A stretch of 46,433 bases of DNA from ZC4RG17 sp036259475 (GCA_036259475.1 DATABS010000001.1:1-46433), one strand, 5' to 3'; shown: positions 32,914-41,229, counted from the stretch's first letter. The notes: generated from the letters alone by a model not told the origin. Translations and numbers: made by a program.

Positions 32914-33866
32914 CGGCATCCGTCCTGGTCACCCGCCGGCTGCCGGCGGGGGTGAACGGCGAGCTGGATCCGTCGTGGAAGGTGTGGGAGGGCGAGGGCC
33001 CTATGCCGCGGGCTGCGCTGCTGGAGGCTGTGGCCGACGTCGACGGATTGCTCTGCATGCTGGTGGACCGGGTCGACTCCGAGCTCCTGACGGCCGCCGC
33101 CGGGCTCGCGGTCGTCTCCCAGATGTCGGTCGGCGTCGACAACATCGATCTGGAAGCTGCCACTGCAGCTGGAGTGCCGGTGGGTCATACCCCCGGAGTC
33201 CTCACCGAGACCACCGCCGATACGGCGTTCGCCCTGCTCGCCGCCGCCACCCGCCGCCTGCCCGAGGGTCAGGCAGACCTACGTCGGGGAGCCGTGGGAG
33301 AGTGGGATCCCGATTACCTCCTCGGAGGCGACTTGTGGGAGACCACGTTGGGCATCGTCGGTTTCGGCCGCATCGGCTCGGCCGTCGCCCGCCGGGCCGC
33401 CGGATTCGGTATGCGTGTCCTCTACAGCTCCCGCCGCAAGAAGGAAGAGGCACTGGGCGCGGAATGGTGCAGTTTCGACGATTTGCTGGCCGGGTCTGAC
33501 CATGTGCTGCTGGCGGCGCCTCTGACCGACGAGACCCGACACATCATCAACGCCTCGTCGTTGGCGACGCTGCGTGACGGCGCCACACTGGTGAACATCG
33601 CCCGAGGCGGACTGGTCGACCACGAGGCGCTCGCTGCCGAGGCCGCTTCGGGCCGTATCAGGGTGGCGCTCGACGTCACCGAACCGGAGCCGCTTCCTCC
33701 CGAGCATCCGCTCCTGAAGCTGCCCAATGTGTTGGTGGTGCCGCATCTGGGCTCGGCCAGCGTCCGTACTCGAGCGGCGATGGCGCGGATGGCGATTTCG
33801 AACCTCGAGGCGGGCCTTTCCGGCCGCCGTCTGCCGGCCTGCGCCAATCCCGAGGTCTACGGATGA
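32910..33866 (+). CDS. D-isomer 2-hydroxyacid dehydrogenase (glyoxylate reductase-like)
   Basis: This 318-residue NAD(P)-dependent enzyme reduces 2-oxoacids such as glyoxylate or hydroxypyruvate. The Rossmann motif is GIVGFGRIGSAVARRA, the catalytic arginine lies in NIARGGLVD, a catalytic Glu in DVTEPEPLPPEHPL and the histidine in VPHLGSASVRTRAAM. The GTG start overlaps the upstream stop. It closes the CoA cassette, though its substrate has no obvious place in beta-oxidation, so it may be co-located without sharing a pathway. Its neighbour downstream is PEP carboxykinase. Confidence 0.9.
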   Translation: MTASVLVTRRLPAGVNGELDPSWKVWEGEGPMPRAALLEAVADVDGLLCMLVDRVDSELLTAAAGLAVVSQMSVGVDNIDLEAATAAGVPVGHTPGVLTETTADTAFALLAAATRRLPEGQADLRRGAVGEWDPDYLLGGDLWETTLGIVGFGRIGSAVARRAAGFGMRVLYSSRRKKEEALGAEWCSFDDLLAGSDHVLLAAPLTDETRHIINASSLATLRDGATLVNIARGGLVDHEALAAEAASGRIRVALDVTEPEPLPPEHPLLKLPNVLVVPHLGSASVRTRAAMARMAISNLEAGLSGRRLPACANPEVYG

Positions 33867-33936
33867 GGTCGTCGGCCTGATTGGCAGAAGCCTTCGCCGG
33901 GGCCGTACCATCCCCGGACTGAGCCAGGAGGACCCG

Positions 33937-35472
33937 ATGATCGAGATACCGCCTTCACGTTCCGTGGTGACCAACCCCACTCACGAGCAGATGCGGAGCT
34001 GGGCTCTCGAACTGACGCCCCGGGTGAGCCTCACCGAATTCGACAACCTGAACTACCAGTCGGAGGTGACGGCACGTCTCAGCCGTTCGACGTTCTTCGT
34101 CGCCGACGAGGACATCCACCAGAACCGCATCAGCCGGGACGAAGCCGACGAGTGGGCCAGGCGGCAGGACGAGTACCTGGTCGACCGGGACATGATCGCC
34201 GTGGAGGGTTACATAGGTCCCGACCCAGCCTTCCGTACCGGTACCCGGATGGTCATCGAGCGGAGCCAGGCCAACATCGCCGGCATGCAGGACCACCTCT
34301 ACTTCCCGGCAGACGACGACTGGGAGCCTGAGTTCACAGTCATCTACACCCCGGGCCTGCCGGCGCCGGGCAAGCCCGACGACCGGTTGATCATCGTCGA
34401 TCTGAACAGTTGGACCACCCGGGTGTTCGGCTCCGACTACTTCGGTGAGTCGAAGATGGGCGGGCTGCGCATGTGGAATCGCCTGGTGTATGACAAGGGT
34501 GGGCTGGCTCTCCATGCCGGTCTCAAGACGTTCCCGGCGGAAGCGACCGCCGACGGCGAGGAGCATTCGATGCTCATCATCGGCCTCTCCGGGACGGGCA
34601 AGACCACGACGACGTTCCGGCGCCAGCTCGACTCCCTGCCGGTCCAGGACGACTTCGTCGCTCTCATGCCGGGTGGAGTGGTCCACACGACAGAGAACGG
34701 CTGCTTCGCCAAGACCTACGGGCTCGACCCGGACGACGAGCCGACGATCTTCGGTGGCGCCACCCGCCCCGACGCCTGGCTCGAGAACGTGGCGGTTGCT
34801 CCTGACGGCAAGGTCGACTTCTTCGACGCCAGTTACACAGCCAACGGCCGCTGCACATTTCCGCTCGCCAACATCCAGCATCGCAGCCCGCTCGGCGTTC
34901 CCCCCGCTCACTATCTGCTGATCCTGAACCGTTCCGACCATGTGATCCCGGCGGTCGCCAGGCTGCAGCCGGACCAGGTGGCGGCATACTTCATGCTGGG
35001 CGAGACGAAGGGGACTTCGGCGGGTGGGGCGGCGGAGGCGGGGAAGTCACTCCGGGTCCCGGGCACCAACCCGTTCTTCTTCAACGACGATGCGCTGCAG
35101 GGCAACCGGCTGCTGGAGTTGTTGGAGACCATGCCCGACCTGCAGGTGTACCTGCTCAACACCGGGCAGGTGGGTGCCGCCGGCGACGGTGACGATCGCG
35201 GCAAGAAGGTGCGCATCCCCGACAGCTCGGCGATCGTGGCGGGGATCGTGTCGGACACCATCGAGTGGGACACCGATCCCGACTTCGGGTATCAGGTCGC
35301 CACCTCGGTTCCCGGGGTTGACGACCCCGAACTGCTCCAGCCTCGTCGCCTGTACGCGAGGCAGTCCCGGCTCGACGAGTACGCCGCGATGGTGGATCGC
35401 TTGCAGGCCGAACGAGGAGAGTATCTCGCAGGTTACGCCGCCCTCGATCCGCGGATCCAGAACGGTCTCTGA
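33937..35472 (+). CDS. pckA: Phosphoenolpyruvate carboxykinase (ATP), divergent
   Basis: PckA converts oxaloacetate and ATP to phosphoenolpyruvate in gluconeogenesis. The 511-residue protein has the kinase-1a loop GLSGTGKTTTT near residue 219 and NGCFAKTYGLD, matching the GCYAKT element of ATP-type enzymes, and LENVAV. It is somewhat shorter than the usual 530-540 residues, and the kinase-2 region usually written GDDEHGW reads QDDFVALMPGG, so it is a distant branch of the family. AGGAGG ends four bases before the ATG at 33937, which fixes the start. Direction and nucleotide preference are inferred from family and not proven. Confidence 0.87.
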   Translation: MIEIPPSRSVVTNPTHEQMRSWALELTPRVSLTEFDNLNYQSEVTARLSRSTFFVADEDIHQNRISRDEADEWARRQDEYLVDRDMIAVEGYIGPDPAFRTGTRMVIERSQANIAGMQDHLYFPADDDWEPEFTVIYTPGLPAPGKPDDRLIIVDLNSWTTRVFGSDYFGESKMGGLRMWNRLVYDKGGLALHAGLKTFPAEATADGEEHSMLIIGLSGTGKTTTTFRRQLDSLPVQDDFVALMPGGVVHTTENGCFAKTYGLDPDDEPTIFGGATRPDAWLENVAVAPDGKVDFFDASYTANGRCTFPLANIQHRSPLGVPPAHYLLILNRSDHVIPAVARLQPDQVAAYFMLGETKGTSAGGAAEAGKSLRVPGTNPFFFNDDALQGNRLLELLETMPDLQVYLLNTGQVGAAGDGDDRGKKVRIPDSSAIVAGIVSDTIEWDTDPDFGYQVATSVPGVDDPELLQPRRLYARQSRLDEYAAMVDRLQAERGEYLAGYAALDPRIQNGL

Positions 35473-35521
35473 CACCACTTCCCAGGGAGGCGGGAACCAT
35501 CGCTGGTGACGTGGCCGCCGA

Positions 35522-36151
35522 CTAGGCGACGTCAGGCTGGATCGCCAGCAGCAGTCCGGCAGTCAACCGCACGTTGGCCACCGGGCCGATGAAGACATTG
35601 GACACCCCGCGTGTCGAGCCGGGCTGGAGGGTCGCATCGGCGAGGTCCCAATGGAGGCCACTGGTGGTGACGCCGGTGGCCGGGCCGCCAACGGCCAACA
35701 GCGTGAGTAGGGCACCCGGGGCCCCATGCAACGTGACCCCGGCCCGTACTACCCGCACCCGCCCCCCGCCCGCGACCCACTCCAGGTCGACGCCCGCCCA
35801 CCGATCCGAGGTGAGCAACAGGACCGTGCCGAGCAGGTGGTCGAAGCGGCCGCCTTGACCGCCGATGACCACTATCCGGTCGGGATCCAGGCGGAGGGCC
35901 GCCTCCAGGGCCAAATCCAGGTCGGTGGCGTCCTTGTCGGGGGAGTGGCGTTCGATGGGCGCCGAGGAAGCGGCGAGGGCCTCGCCGCTGACGGAATCGA
36001 GGTCGCCCACCACCAGGTCGACGTCATATCCCCACGACAGGGCCGTGTCGAGGCCCGAGTCGGCGGCGATGAGGTACGCCTCATCGGTGATCTCCCCGGC
36101 GAGCGTGGCCGGAAGTGGCTCGCCTCCGCTGAACACGACCACGGTCGTCAA
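35522..36151 (-). CDS. thiN: Thiamine pyrophosphokinase
   Basis: This 209-residue enzyme transfers pyrophosphate from ATP to thiamine to make the coenzyme used by MenD and others. It has the family motifs LIAADSGLD, VVGDLDSV, the acidic DKDATDLDLAL and GGQGGRFDHLLG. The reading frame begins with TTG at 36151; GTG at 36142 or 36136 are alternatives, and none has a ribosome binding site. A terminator-like hairpin for the upstream peptidase lies 18 bases ahead of the start, so its own promoter must be very close or it relies on read-through. No TPP riboswitch is visible. Confidence 0.88.
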   Translation of the reverse strand: MTTVVVFSGGEPLPATLAGEITDEAYLIAADSGLDTALSWGYDVDLVVGDLDSVSGEALAASSAPIERHSPDKDATDLDLALEAALRLDPDRIVVIGGQGGRFDHLLGTVLLLTSDRWAGVDLEWVAGGGRVRVVRAGVTLHGAPGALLTLLAVGGPATGVTTSGLHWDLADATLQPGSTRGVSNVFIGPVANVRLTAGLLLAIQPDVA

Positions 36152-36168
36152 GGTGAATCACAAAATCG

Positions 36169-36194
36169 TCTTACGCGCGATGGCGCGCGTAAGA
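36169..36194 (-). terminator. Terminator after the S9 peptidase gene
   Basis: A perfect 11-bp inverted repeat (TCTTACGCGCG with CGCGCGTAAGA) with a four-base loop is followed on the minus strand by CGATTTTG, the form of an intrinsic terminator. It lies 28 bases after the peptidase stop, in an AT-richer patch than the rest of the window. Confidence 0.75.
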
Positions 36195-36221
36195 ACTCAA
36201 GCTCAAGTTGAACTTTAGGGT

Positions 36222-38141
36222 TTAGATCCATCGCTCCAGCCATCCGAGGAACTCCTCATACCAGCGGATCGAGTTGGCTCGGGAGAGGATCCAATGGTTC
36301 TCGTTCGGATAGGACACGAGGCGGGCAGGTACTCCCTTCGCCACCAGCACGCCGTAGAGTTCCAGGCCCTGGGTCACGGGCACCCGGGCATCGCGGTGCC
36401 CATGGATCACCAGCGTCGGTGTGGCGTAACCGGCGGCGTGGGCCGCCGGGCTCCAGCGTTCGATTGCTTGGCGGTCGTCCCACACCTCGGCTCCGTAGGC
36501 GCGGGCCCGCCCGTAGGTCACATCGGACGCATACATCCCGTTGAGGTTCGTGACGGCGGCGTGCGCTATCGCGCAGGCGTAGCGGTTGGTCTGGGAGGTG
36601 ATCCAGGCGACCAGATAGCCGCCGTACGATCCTCCCGTGACCGCCATTCGGTCGGGGTCGGCCAATCCTCTTTCCACCAATGTGTCGGTGGCTGCCTCGA
36701 TGTCGCGGTGAGGGAGGTCGCCCCAGGCCCCGTGGATGCTGGTCGTGAAGTCCTCGCCCCAGCCGGTCGACCCGTGGAAATTGACCATCGCTACCCGGTA
36801 TCCGGCCGAGGCCAAGATCTGAGCGTTCCACCGCCAGTGCCAGGCGTTGCCGAAGACGCCGTGCGGGCCGCCGTGGATGAGATGAACCAGCGGCTGGGTC
36901 GAGGCGGGATCGGCACCGGGTGGGTCGACCAGCCACATCTGGATCGGGGAGCCGTCACCACCGGCGAACTCGATCTCCCGCACAGCACCGAGCTCGACCT
37001 GGTCGAGAGCATCGACGGTGAAATCCGTCACCGTCCGCACCGCCCCGTCGTCTCCAACCCGAACCACCTCCGGCGGAGAATCGAGCGCGTGACCGACGGC
37101 GTAGATGATGCCGGCAGAAGAGACGGTGGGGCTCGAGCACCAGCCCTCTTCGGTCAGGGGCTGGGGCCGGCCCTGGGCGAGAGACCACAGCCGGGCTCGT
37201 CCCTGATCCTCGCCACCCACGATCAGCCGTCCGTCATGGTCGAAGACCCACTCGGTGGGGGAGCGGTCCCACCCCTCGGTGGTGCTCTGCTGCTCGCCCG
37301 TAGCGAGCTCATGGCGAATGATCTGCATCCGGGAGGCGTAGAAATCCGGCTCAGCCTGGTACCCGAAGACGAGGGAGGAGCCGTCGGGAGTGAAGATGGG
37401 ACGGTGGCTGTTGCCGGGCATTGCCTCGTCGAGGCGATGGAGACCGGAGCCGTCCATCTCCATCAGGAAGAGTGACCAGCTCAACTGGCGATGGGGCGCC
37501 TCGGAGTCGTCGACGCAGAAGGCGATGAGCGATCCGTCCGGAGACACATCGATGTCGTCCATCGGGTCAGCGGTGTTGGGCCATCTCCAGAATCGAGTGG
37601 ATCCGGGGGTGAGATCGGTGACCTCGCCGGTGGCTGGTTCGACGATCACGGGGTGGTAGACGTGGTCGAGCCAGGTGTCCCAGTACTGGTAGACCGCGTT
37701 CTCGGTCGCCCGGGCTGTTACGTGCTCATCCCTCTCATGGTTGGCGGTGGCGTCGAGCTCGGGATGCTCCGCCCAGAGGGTGGCGAGGGCGACGAGTCGT
37801 CCGTCGGGCACCCACTTCACTCCAACCGCGCCGAGCGGGAGGTCGGTGACCCGTCGACCCTCCCCTCCGTCGATCGGCTGAACATGGACCTGCTTGTGAT
37901 CTTCCACCTTCTTCAAATAGGCGATCGAGCTGCCGTCCTTCGTCACTGCCACGCCGGAGATCTCGCCTGAGGCGAACGGGCGCTTGGCTCCTGATTCAGT
38001 ATCGATTCGCCACAGGGTGGTGGTGGAACGGTCGGTGGCGGGCTCATACGTGGTTACGGGGACGATGAGCCGCTCGTCCCCCACGGCGGCAGGGGCTCCG
38101 ACCCGGGGTATCGCCCACATCTTCTCAGGGGTGAGAGTCAT
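36222..38141 (-). CDS. S9 family serine peptidase (acylaminoacyl-peptidase/prolyl oligopeptidase type)
   Basis: This 639-residue protein combines an N-terminal beta-propeller, which restricts access to short peptides, with a C-terminal alpha/beta-hydrolase domain. The nucleophile is in VTGGSYGGYLVAW (about residue 500), the aspartate in IHGHRDARVPVTQ (about 585) and the histidine in PNENHWIL (about 615), so the triad is complete. No signal peptide is visible, so it should be cytoplasmic and digest peptides, perhaps those brought in by the ABC system. The ATG is set within a perfect 14-bp palindrome. It diverges from phosphofructokinase. Confidence 0.9.
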   Translation of the reverse strand: MTLTPEKMWAIPRVGAPAAVGDERLIVPVTTYEPATDRSTTTLWRIDTESGAKRPFASGEISGVAVTKDGSSIAYLKKVEDHKQVHVQPIDGGEGRRVTDLPLGAVGVKWVPDGRLVALATLWAEHPELDATANHERDEHVTARATENAVYQYWDTWLDHVYHPVIVEPATGEVTDLTPGSTRFWRWPNTADPMDDIDVSPDGSLIAFCVDDSEAPHRQLSWSLFLMEMDGSGLHRLDEAMPGNSHRPIFTPDGSSLVFGYQAEPDFYASRMQIIRHELATGEQQSTTEGWDRSPTEWVFDHDGRLIVGGEDQGRARLWSLAQGRPQPLTEEGWCSSPTVSSAGIIYAVGHALDSPPEVVRVGDDGAVRTVTDFTVDALDQVELGAVREIEFAGGDGSPIQMWLVDPPGADPASTQPLVHLIHGGPHGVFGNAWHWRWNAQILASAGYRVAMVNFHGSTGWGEDFTTSIHGAWGDLPHRDIEAATDTLVERGLADPDRMAVTGGSYGGYLVAWITSQTNRYACAIAHAAVTNLNGMYASDVTYGRARAYGAEVWDDRQAIERWSPAAHAAGYATPTLVIHGHRDARVPVTQGLELYGVLVAKGVPARLVSYPNENHWILSRANSIRWYEEFLGWLERWI

Positions 38142-38147
38142 GACTCT
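38134..38147. promoter_or_regulatory. 14-bp perfect palindrome over the S9 peptidase start codon
   Basis: AGAGTCATGACTCT is its own reverse complement and straddles the peptidase ATG (38141-38139 on the minus strand). It could be an operator at a near-leaderless start, or simply mask the start codon in mRNA. Function is unproven. Confidence 0.35.
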
Positions 38148-38199
38148 GCGATCTTGGCACAGCGTCGGGCCATGGATGATTCTCCCGGACGGTGATTGT

Positions 38200-38205
38200 T
38201 ACCCT
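38200..38205 (+). promoter_or_regulatory. Candidate -10 box, leaderless, for the phosphofructokinase gene
   Basis: TACCCT ends six bases before the GTG at 38212, so the message would start at the GTG. No ribosome binding site precedes it. Confidence 0.4.
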
Positions 38206-38211
38206 GGACCG

Positions 38212-39297
38212 GTGGCAATCGGAGTTCTCACGAGCGGGGGAGATGCGCCCGGCATGAATGCGGTGATTCGCGCCGTCACCAAGGTGGCCGCCTCGCATGG
38301 TTACCCCGTGTGGGGGATTCTCAACGGGTTCGACGGGCTGATCGACGGCCGGTTCCGTCCACTGACGCGGGAGGTGGGGAGAGGAGAGGCCTATCGCCCA
38401 CTGCCCGACGTGGAGTATGGGGGAGGACTGGGAGGCACGATTCTGGGCACTGCCCGATCGCCTCGCTTCTACAGCCGGGAAGGCCGGGCCCAGGCGGCCG
38501 CCACCTTTCGGGACTATTCCCTCAATGGGCTGGTCGTCATCGGGGGCAACGGCTCGATGGAGGGTGCCCACCAGCTCGCCCTCGAGCATGACGTCGGCGT
38601 CGTCGGTATTCCCGCCTCCATCGACAACGACATCGGCCTGACACGCGAGGCAATCGGTGTAGACACCGCCCTCAACACCATCGTCGAGGCGTGTGATCGG
38701 ATCTCGGACACCGCCAGTTCGCATCATCGGGCCTTCATCGTGGAGGTGATGGGACGTAACTCCGGTTACCTGGCGATGGCCGCCGCCGTTGCCACCGCGG
38801 CGGACGCCGTGCTGCTGCCCGAGCAGGGCCGTACCGGCGACGAAGTGGTGAAGGCGGTGGTGGACGTCCTCCGGCAGAGCTTCGCAGTGAGCCGGGAGAA
38901 GCGACGAGTGCTGATCCTCAAGGCGGAGGGAGTCGAGATCGCCACCGAGGAGCTGGTCGACCGGGTCCGGGCCGAGATCGGTGGGGAGCCGGAGGTGGAG
39001 ATCAGGGCGACGATCCTCGGCCACCTGGTCAGGGGAGGGAACCCCTCATTCCGGGACCGGCTACTGGCCGGCCGCTTCGGTCTGGTGGCGGTCAACGGTC
39101 TCCTCGACGGCCGGAGCGATGTGATGACCGGGTGGAACATCGACGGGGGAGGCATTCCGACGAGCGACAGCTGGATCAGCCTGTATCCCATCACCGACGT
39201 GATGGCCGAGACCGAGGCGCTGCTCGACGGTTCGAGCCAGGTCACGCTCGACCGGGTGCGGCGGATGGAGGACATCCAGGGCGTGCTGTCCATCTGA
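38212..39297 (+). CDS. pfkA: 6-phosphofructokinase with altered metal-site residue
   Basis: This 361-residue enzyme phosphorylates fructose-6-phosphate. It has the nucleotide loop GVLTSGGDAPGMNAVIR, GTILGTARSPRF, VMGRNSGYLA and ILGHLVRGGNPSFRDR for sugar-phosphate binding. Compared with E. coli PfkA, the GGDGS metal-binding motif reads GGNGS, replacing the Asp103 equivalent with Asn, and the PGTIDND catalytic loop reads PASIDND. The residue at the Gly124 position is Ala, not the Lys typical of pyrophosphate-dependent enzymes, so ATP is more likely. I took the GTG at 38212 because it is preceded by a TACCCT box and starts the conserved strand. Confidence 0.88.
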   Translation: MAIGVLTSGGDAPGMNAVIRAVTKVAASHGYPVWGILNGFDGLIDGRFRPLTREVGRGEAYRPLPDVEYGGGLGGTILGTARSPRFYSREGRAQAAATFRDYSLNGLVVIGGNGSMEGAHQLALEHDVGVVGIPASIDNDIGLTREAIGVDTALNTIVEACDRISDTASSHHRAFIVEVMGRNSGYLAMAAAVATAADAVLLPEQGRTGDEVVKAVVDVLRQSFAVSREKRRVLILKAEGVEIATEELVDRVRAEIGGEPEVEIRATILGHLVRGGNPSFRDRLLAGRFGLVAVNGLLDGRSDVMTGWNIDGGGIPTSDSWISLYPITDVMAETEALLDGSSQVTLDRVRRMEDIQGVLSI

Positions 39298-39367
39298 GAC
39301 GTCGACCATCCGACTCACGGCTCCGGGCCGATGCCCCGGGCAGGCGACGGGCCGGTGGAAGCCGGGT

Positions 39368-40564
39368 CTAGGAGATGACGATGTCGAGCTTGTCCACGGC
39401 CTGGCGGATTCGCCGGACTACCTCATCTCCCGTCGAGCCGATTGCGAAGACGAATCCGAGGTAGCGATCACCCTCGGGAAGGGATCGCACCGGGCTGTGC
39501 GGAGGGATCGTGATGTCGATCTCGGTTATCCCTTCCACCTGCCGGGCATCGGCGACGCCTTCGACTCTCTCGAACGTGCCGGTTCGGTCGATGGGGAGCA
39601 TCATCACCCCCGAAGCCCTCGGCTGGCGATGCGAGCGCGGCGGGCTCCCCAAAGCAGTGGCGAGTATCAACTCCTCCAGGGTCGTTCCCGCCAGGCCGAA
39701 CCGCAGTGAGCGGCCGCAGAGCCCGCCGATCGAACGGGCCGCCACCTCCAACAGGTGGACGCGGCCGTCGTCGTCCACGATGGCCTCGGCGTGGATCGGT
39801 CCGTGAGTCAGGCCCAGAGCCGCGACGGCGGCCCGCACGACCCGCTCCAGCTCCGAACGCACTGTCGGGGGCTGGCCCGACGGAGTGACCAGGATCGTCT
39901 CGGGGAACGTCGGGCCGGCCGGTGTGTCCGGTTTGTCGAAGACGGCGAGGACCGTGACCTCGCCGTCCACCACCATGCCCTCCAGCGCCACCTCGGCGCC
40001 CGGGATGAACCGTTCGGCGATCAGCGGGCCGGACTCTCCCAGTTCCGAGGCGATCCCGGCGACCCGATCGAGAGTGGCGGCAAGGTCCTTCGGTGAGTCG
40101 ACCCGGATCACGCCCCGGGAGGCCGCACCGGTGCGGGGCTTCAACACCAGGGGGAAACCGACCTGCGCGGCGTCTGCCGCCTGTGTGACCGCGGCGTACG
40201 GGGGCTGCGGCACCTCTCCGGTGCTGAGGAGGCGGCGCATCTCCAGTTTGTCCCGGGTGGCCGAGGCGGCGGCGGGAGGATGGTGGGACAGCCCGAGGCG
40301 CTCGGAGGCGAGAGCGGCAATCACCACTCCGGCATCATCCGCAGCCACTACGGCGTCGATGGGGGTCCGGTCGGCGAGTTGCACGATGGCCTCAGCGGCC
40401 GACTCCGGTTGCGAACAGTCGATGCGGACGAACCGCTCGGCGAGATCGAGCGGCGGATCTTCCTCCGAGGCAACCGCCAGCTCGATCCCCATCGTGTCGG
40501 CGGCGGCGACGAAATCGGGAGTGCGATATGAAGCAGTTGGAAGGACGACGAGCACGCGCGGCAT
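39368..40564 (-). CDS. ATP-grasp family ligase of unknown substrate
   Basis: This 398-residue protein has the ATP-grasp fold: a preATP-grasp Rossmann-like start (RVLVVLPTASYRTPDFVAAA), an ATP-binding lysine in PLVLKPRTGAASRGV, and metal/ATP residues in IHAEAIVDDDGRVHLLEVAARSIGG. The C-terminal 90 residues, ending KLDIVIS, resemble the extra domain of L-amino-acid ligase-like members. It should join a carboxylate to an amine or thiol with ATP cleavage; the substrates cannot be named. The ATG at 40564 (MPRVLVV) is the first natural start; the longer frame overlaps nfu. It faces a NifU-like gene divergently. Confidence 0.82.
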   Translation of the reverse strand: MPRVLVVLPTASYRTPDFVAAADTMGIELAVASEEDPPLDLAERFVRIDCSQPESAAEAIVQLADRTPIDAVVAADDAGVVIAALASERLGLSHHPPAAASATRDKLEMRRLLSTGEVPQPPYAAVTQAADAAQVGFPLVLKPRTGAASRGVIRVDSPKDLAATLDRVAGIASELGESGPLIAERFIPGAEVALEGMVVDGEVTVLAVFDKPDTPAGPTFPETILVTPSGQPPTVRSELERVVRAAVAALGLTHGPIHAEAIVDDDGRVHLLEVAARSIGGLCGRSLRFGLAGTTLEELILATALGSPPRSHRQPRASGVMMLPIDRTGTFERVEGVADARQVEGITEIDITIPPHSPVRSLPEGDRYLGFVFAIGSTGDEVVRRIRQAVDKLDIVIS

Positions 40565-40601
40565 GATCAGGCTGTGGGAAATGTATCGGAGGCCCGGTAG
40601 G

Positions 40602-41225
40602 ATGGTGGCACAGATGGCCGACAACGTCCTCAGCATCGCTCCCGACGCTCTCGAGATGATCATCCAGCTCCGCGACCAGGAGCCGGGCGACGCCGAATAC
40701 GGCCTGTCGGTTGCGGTGCGGGGCATCACTGGCGTCCAGTTCAACTACGACCTCGCCTTCGTGCCGGTCGACGACAGGGCGGAGACCGATCGGCTCGAAT
40801 ACCACGGCGGGATGGCTGTGATAGTCCCCGAAGCGGATGTCGAAAAGCTCCAGGGCGCGTCTCTCGAGCTCACGGCCGAGGGTCTTTCGATGAACAATCC
40901 CAACTCGCCGGCTCCTCCCCCGATGGCGGCGCCGCAGGGAGACCTGACCGGTCCGCTGGCAGAGAAGGTGCAGCAGGTCCTCAGCGAGCAGGTCAACCCG
41001 GCGATCGCCTCGCACGGTGGGGCCGCCGAACTGGTGTCGGTCGATGCCGACACCGCCTACCTCCGCCTGATGGGCGGCTGCCAGGGTTGCGGAATGGCTC
41101 AGGTGACGCTGAAGCAGGGGATCGAACGCATTCTCCTCGACTCCATCCCTGAACTGACGTCGGTTGTCGACGTGACCGACCACGCTTCAGGCGACAACCC
41201 CTACTACGAGGCAGCCAAGAAGTAG
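40602..41225 (+). CDS. NfuA-like Fe-S cluster carrier (NifU C-terminal domain)
   Basis: This roughly 207-residue protein carries a C-terminal NifU domain with CQGCGMAQVTLKQGIE, the CXXC that holds a 4Fe-4S cluster, preceded by VNPAIASHGGAAELVSV. The N-terminal 95 residues resemble the IscA-like fold of NfuA but lack its cysteines, as in E. coli NfuA. It likely delivers clusters to target enzymes, complementing SufE in this window. Start choice is uncertain: ATG 40602 has GGAGG nine bases upstream, whereas ATG 40614 follows a TAGGAT box ten bases before it and would be near-leaderless. Confidence 0.87.
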   Translation: MVAQMADNVLSIAPDALEMIIQLRDQEPGDAEYGLSVAVRGITGVQFNYDLAFVPVDDRAETDRLEYHGGMAVIVPEADVEKLQGASLELTAEGLSMNNPNSPAPPPMAAPQGDLTGPLAEKVQQVLSEQVNPAIASHGGAAELVSVDADTAYLRLMGGCQGCGMAQVTLKQGIERILLDSIPELTSVVDVTDHASGDNPYYEAAKK

Positions 41226-41229
41226 ACCG

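Noticed and set aside
36152..36221. AT-rich palindrome as an integration (att) site
   Set aside because: No tRNA, integrase or flanking direct repeat is present, and the hairpin plus T-run on the minus strand is fully explained as a terminator.
36152..36221. TPP riboswitch upstream of thiN
   Set aside because: The region is too short and lacks the CUGAGA and related conserved thi-box elements.
39298..39367. Bidirectional terminator between phosphofructokinase and the ATP-grasp gene
   Set aside because: Only a 5-bp CCGGG/CCCGG stem with a seven-base loop and no T-run is seen; too weak to call.
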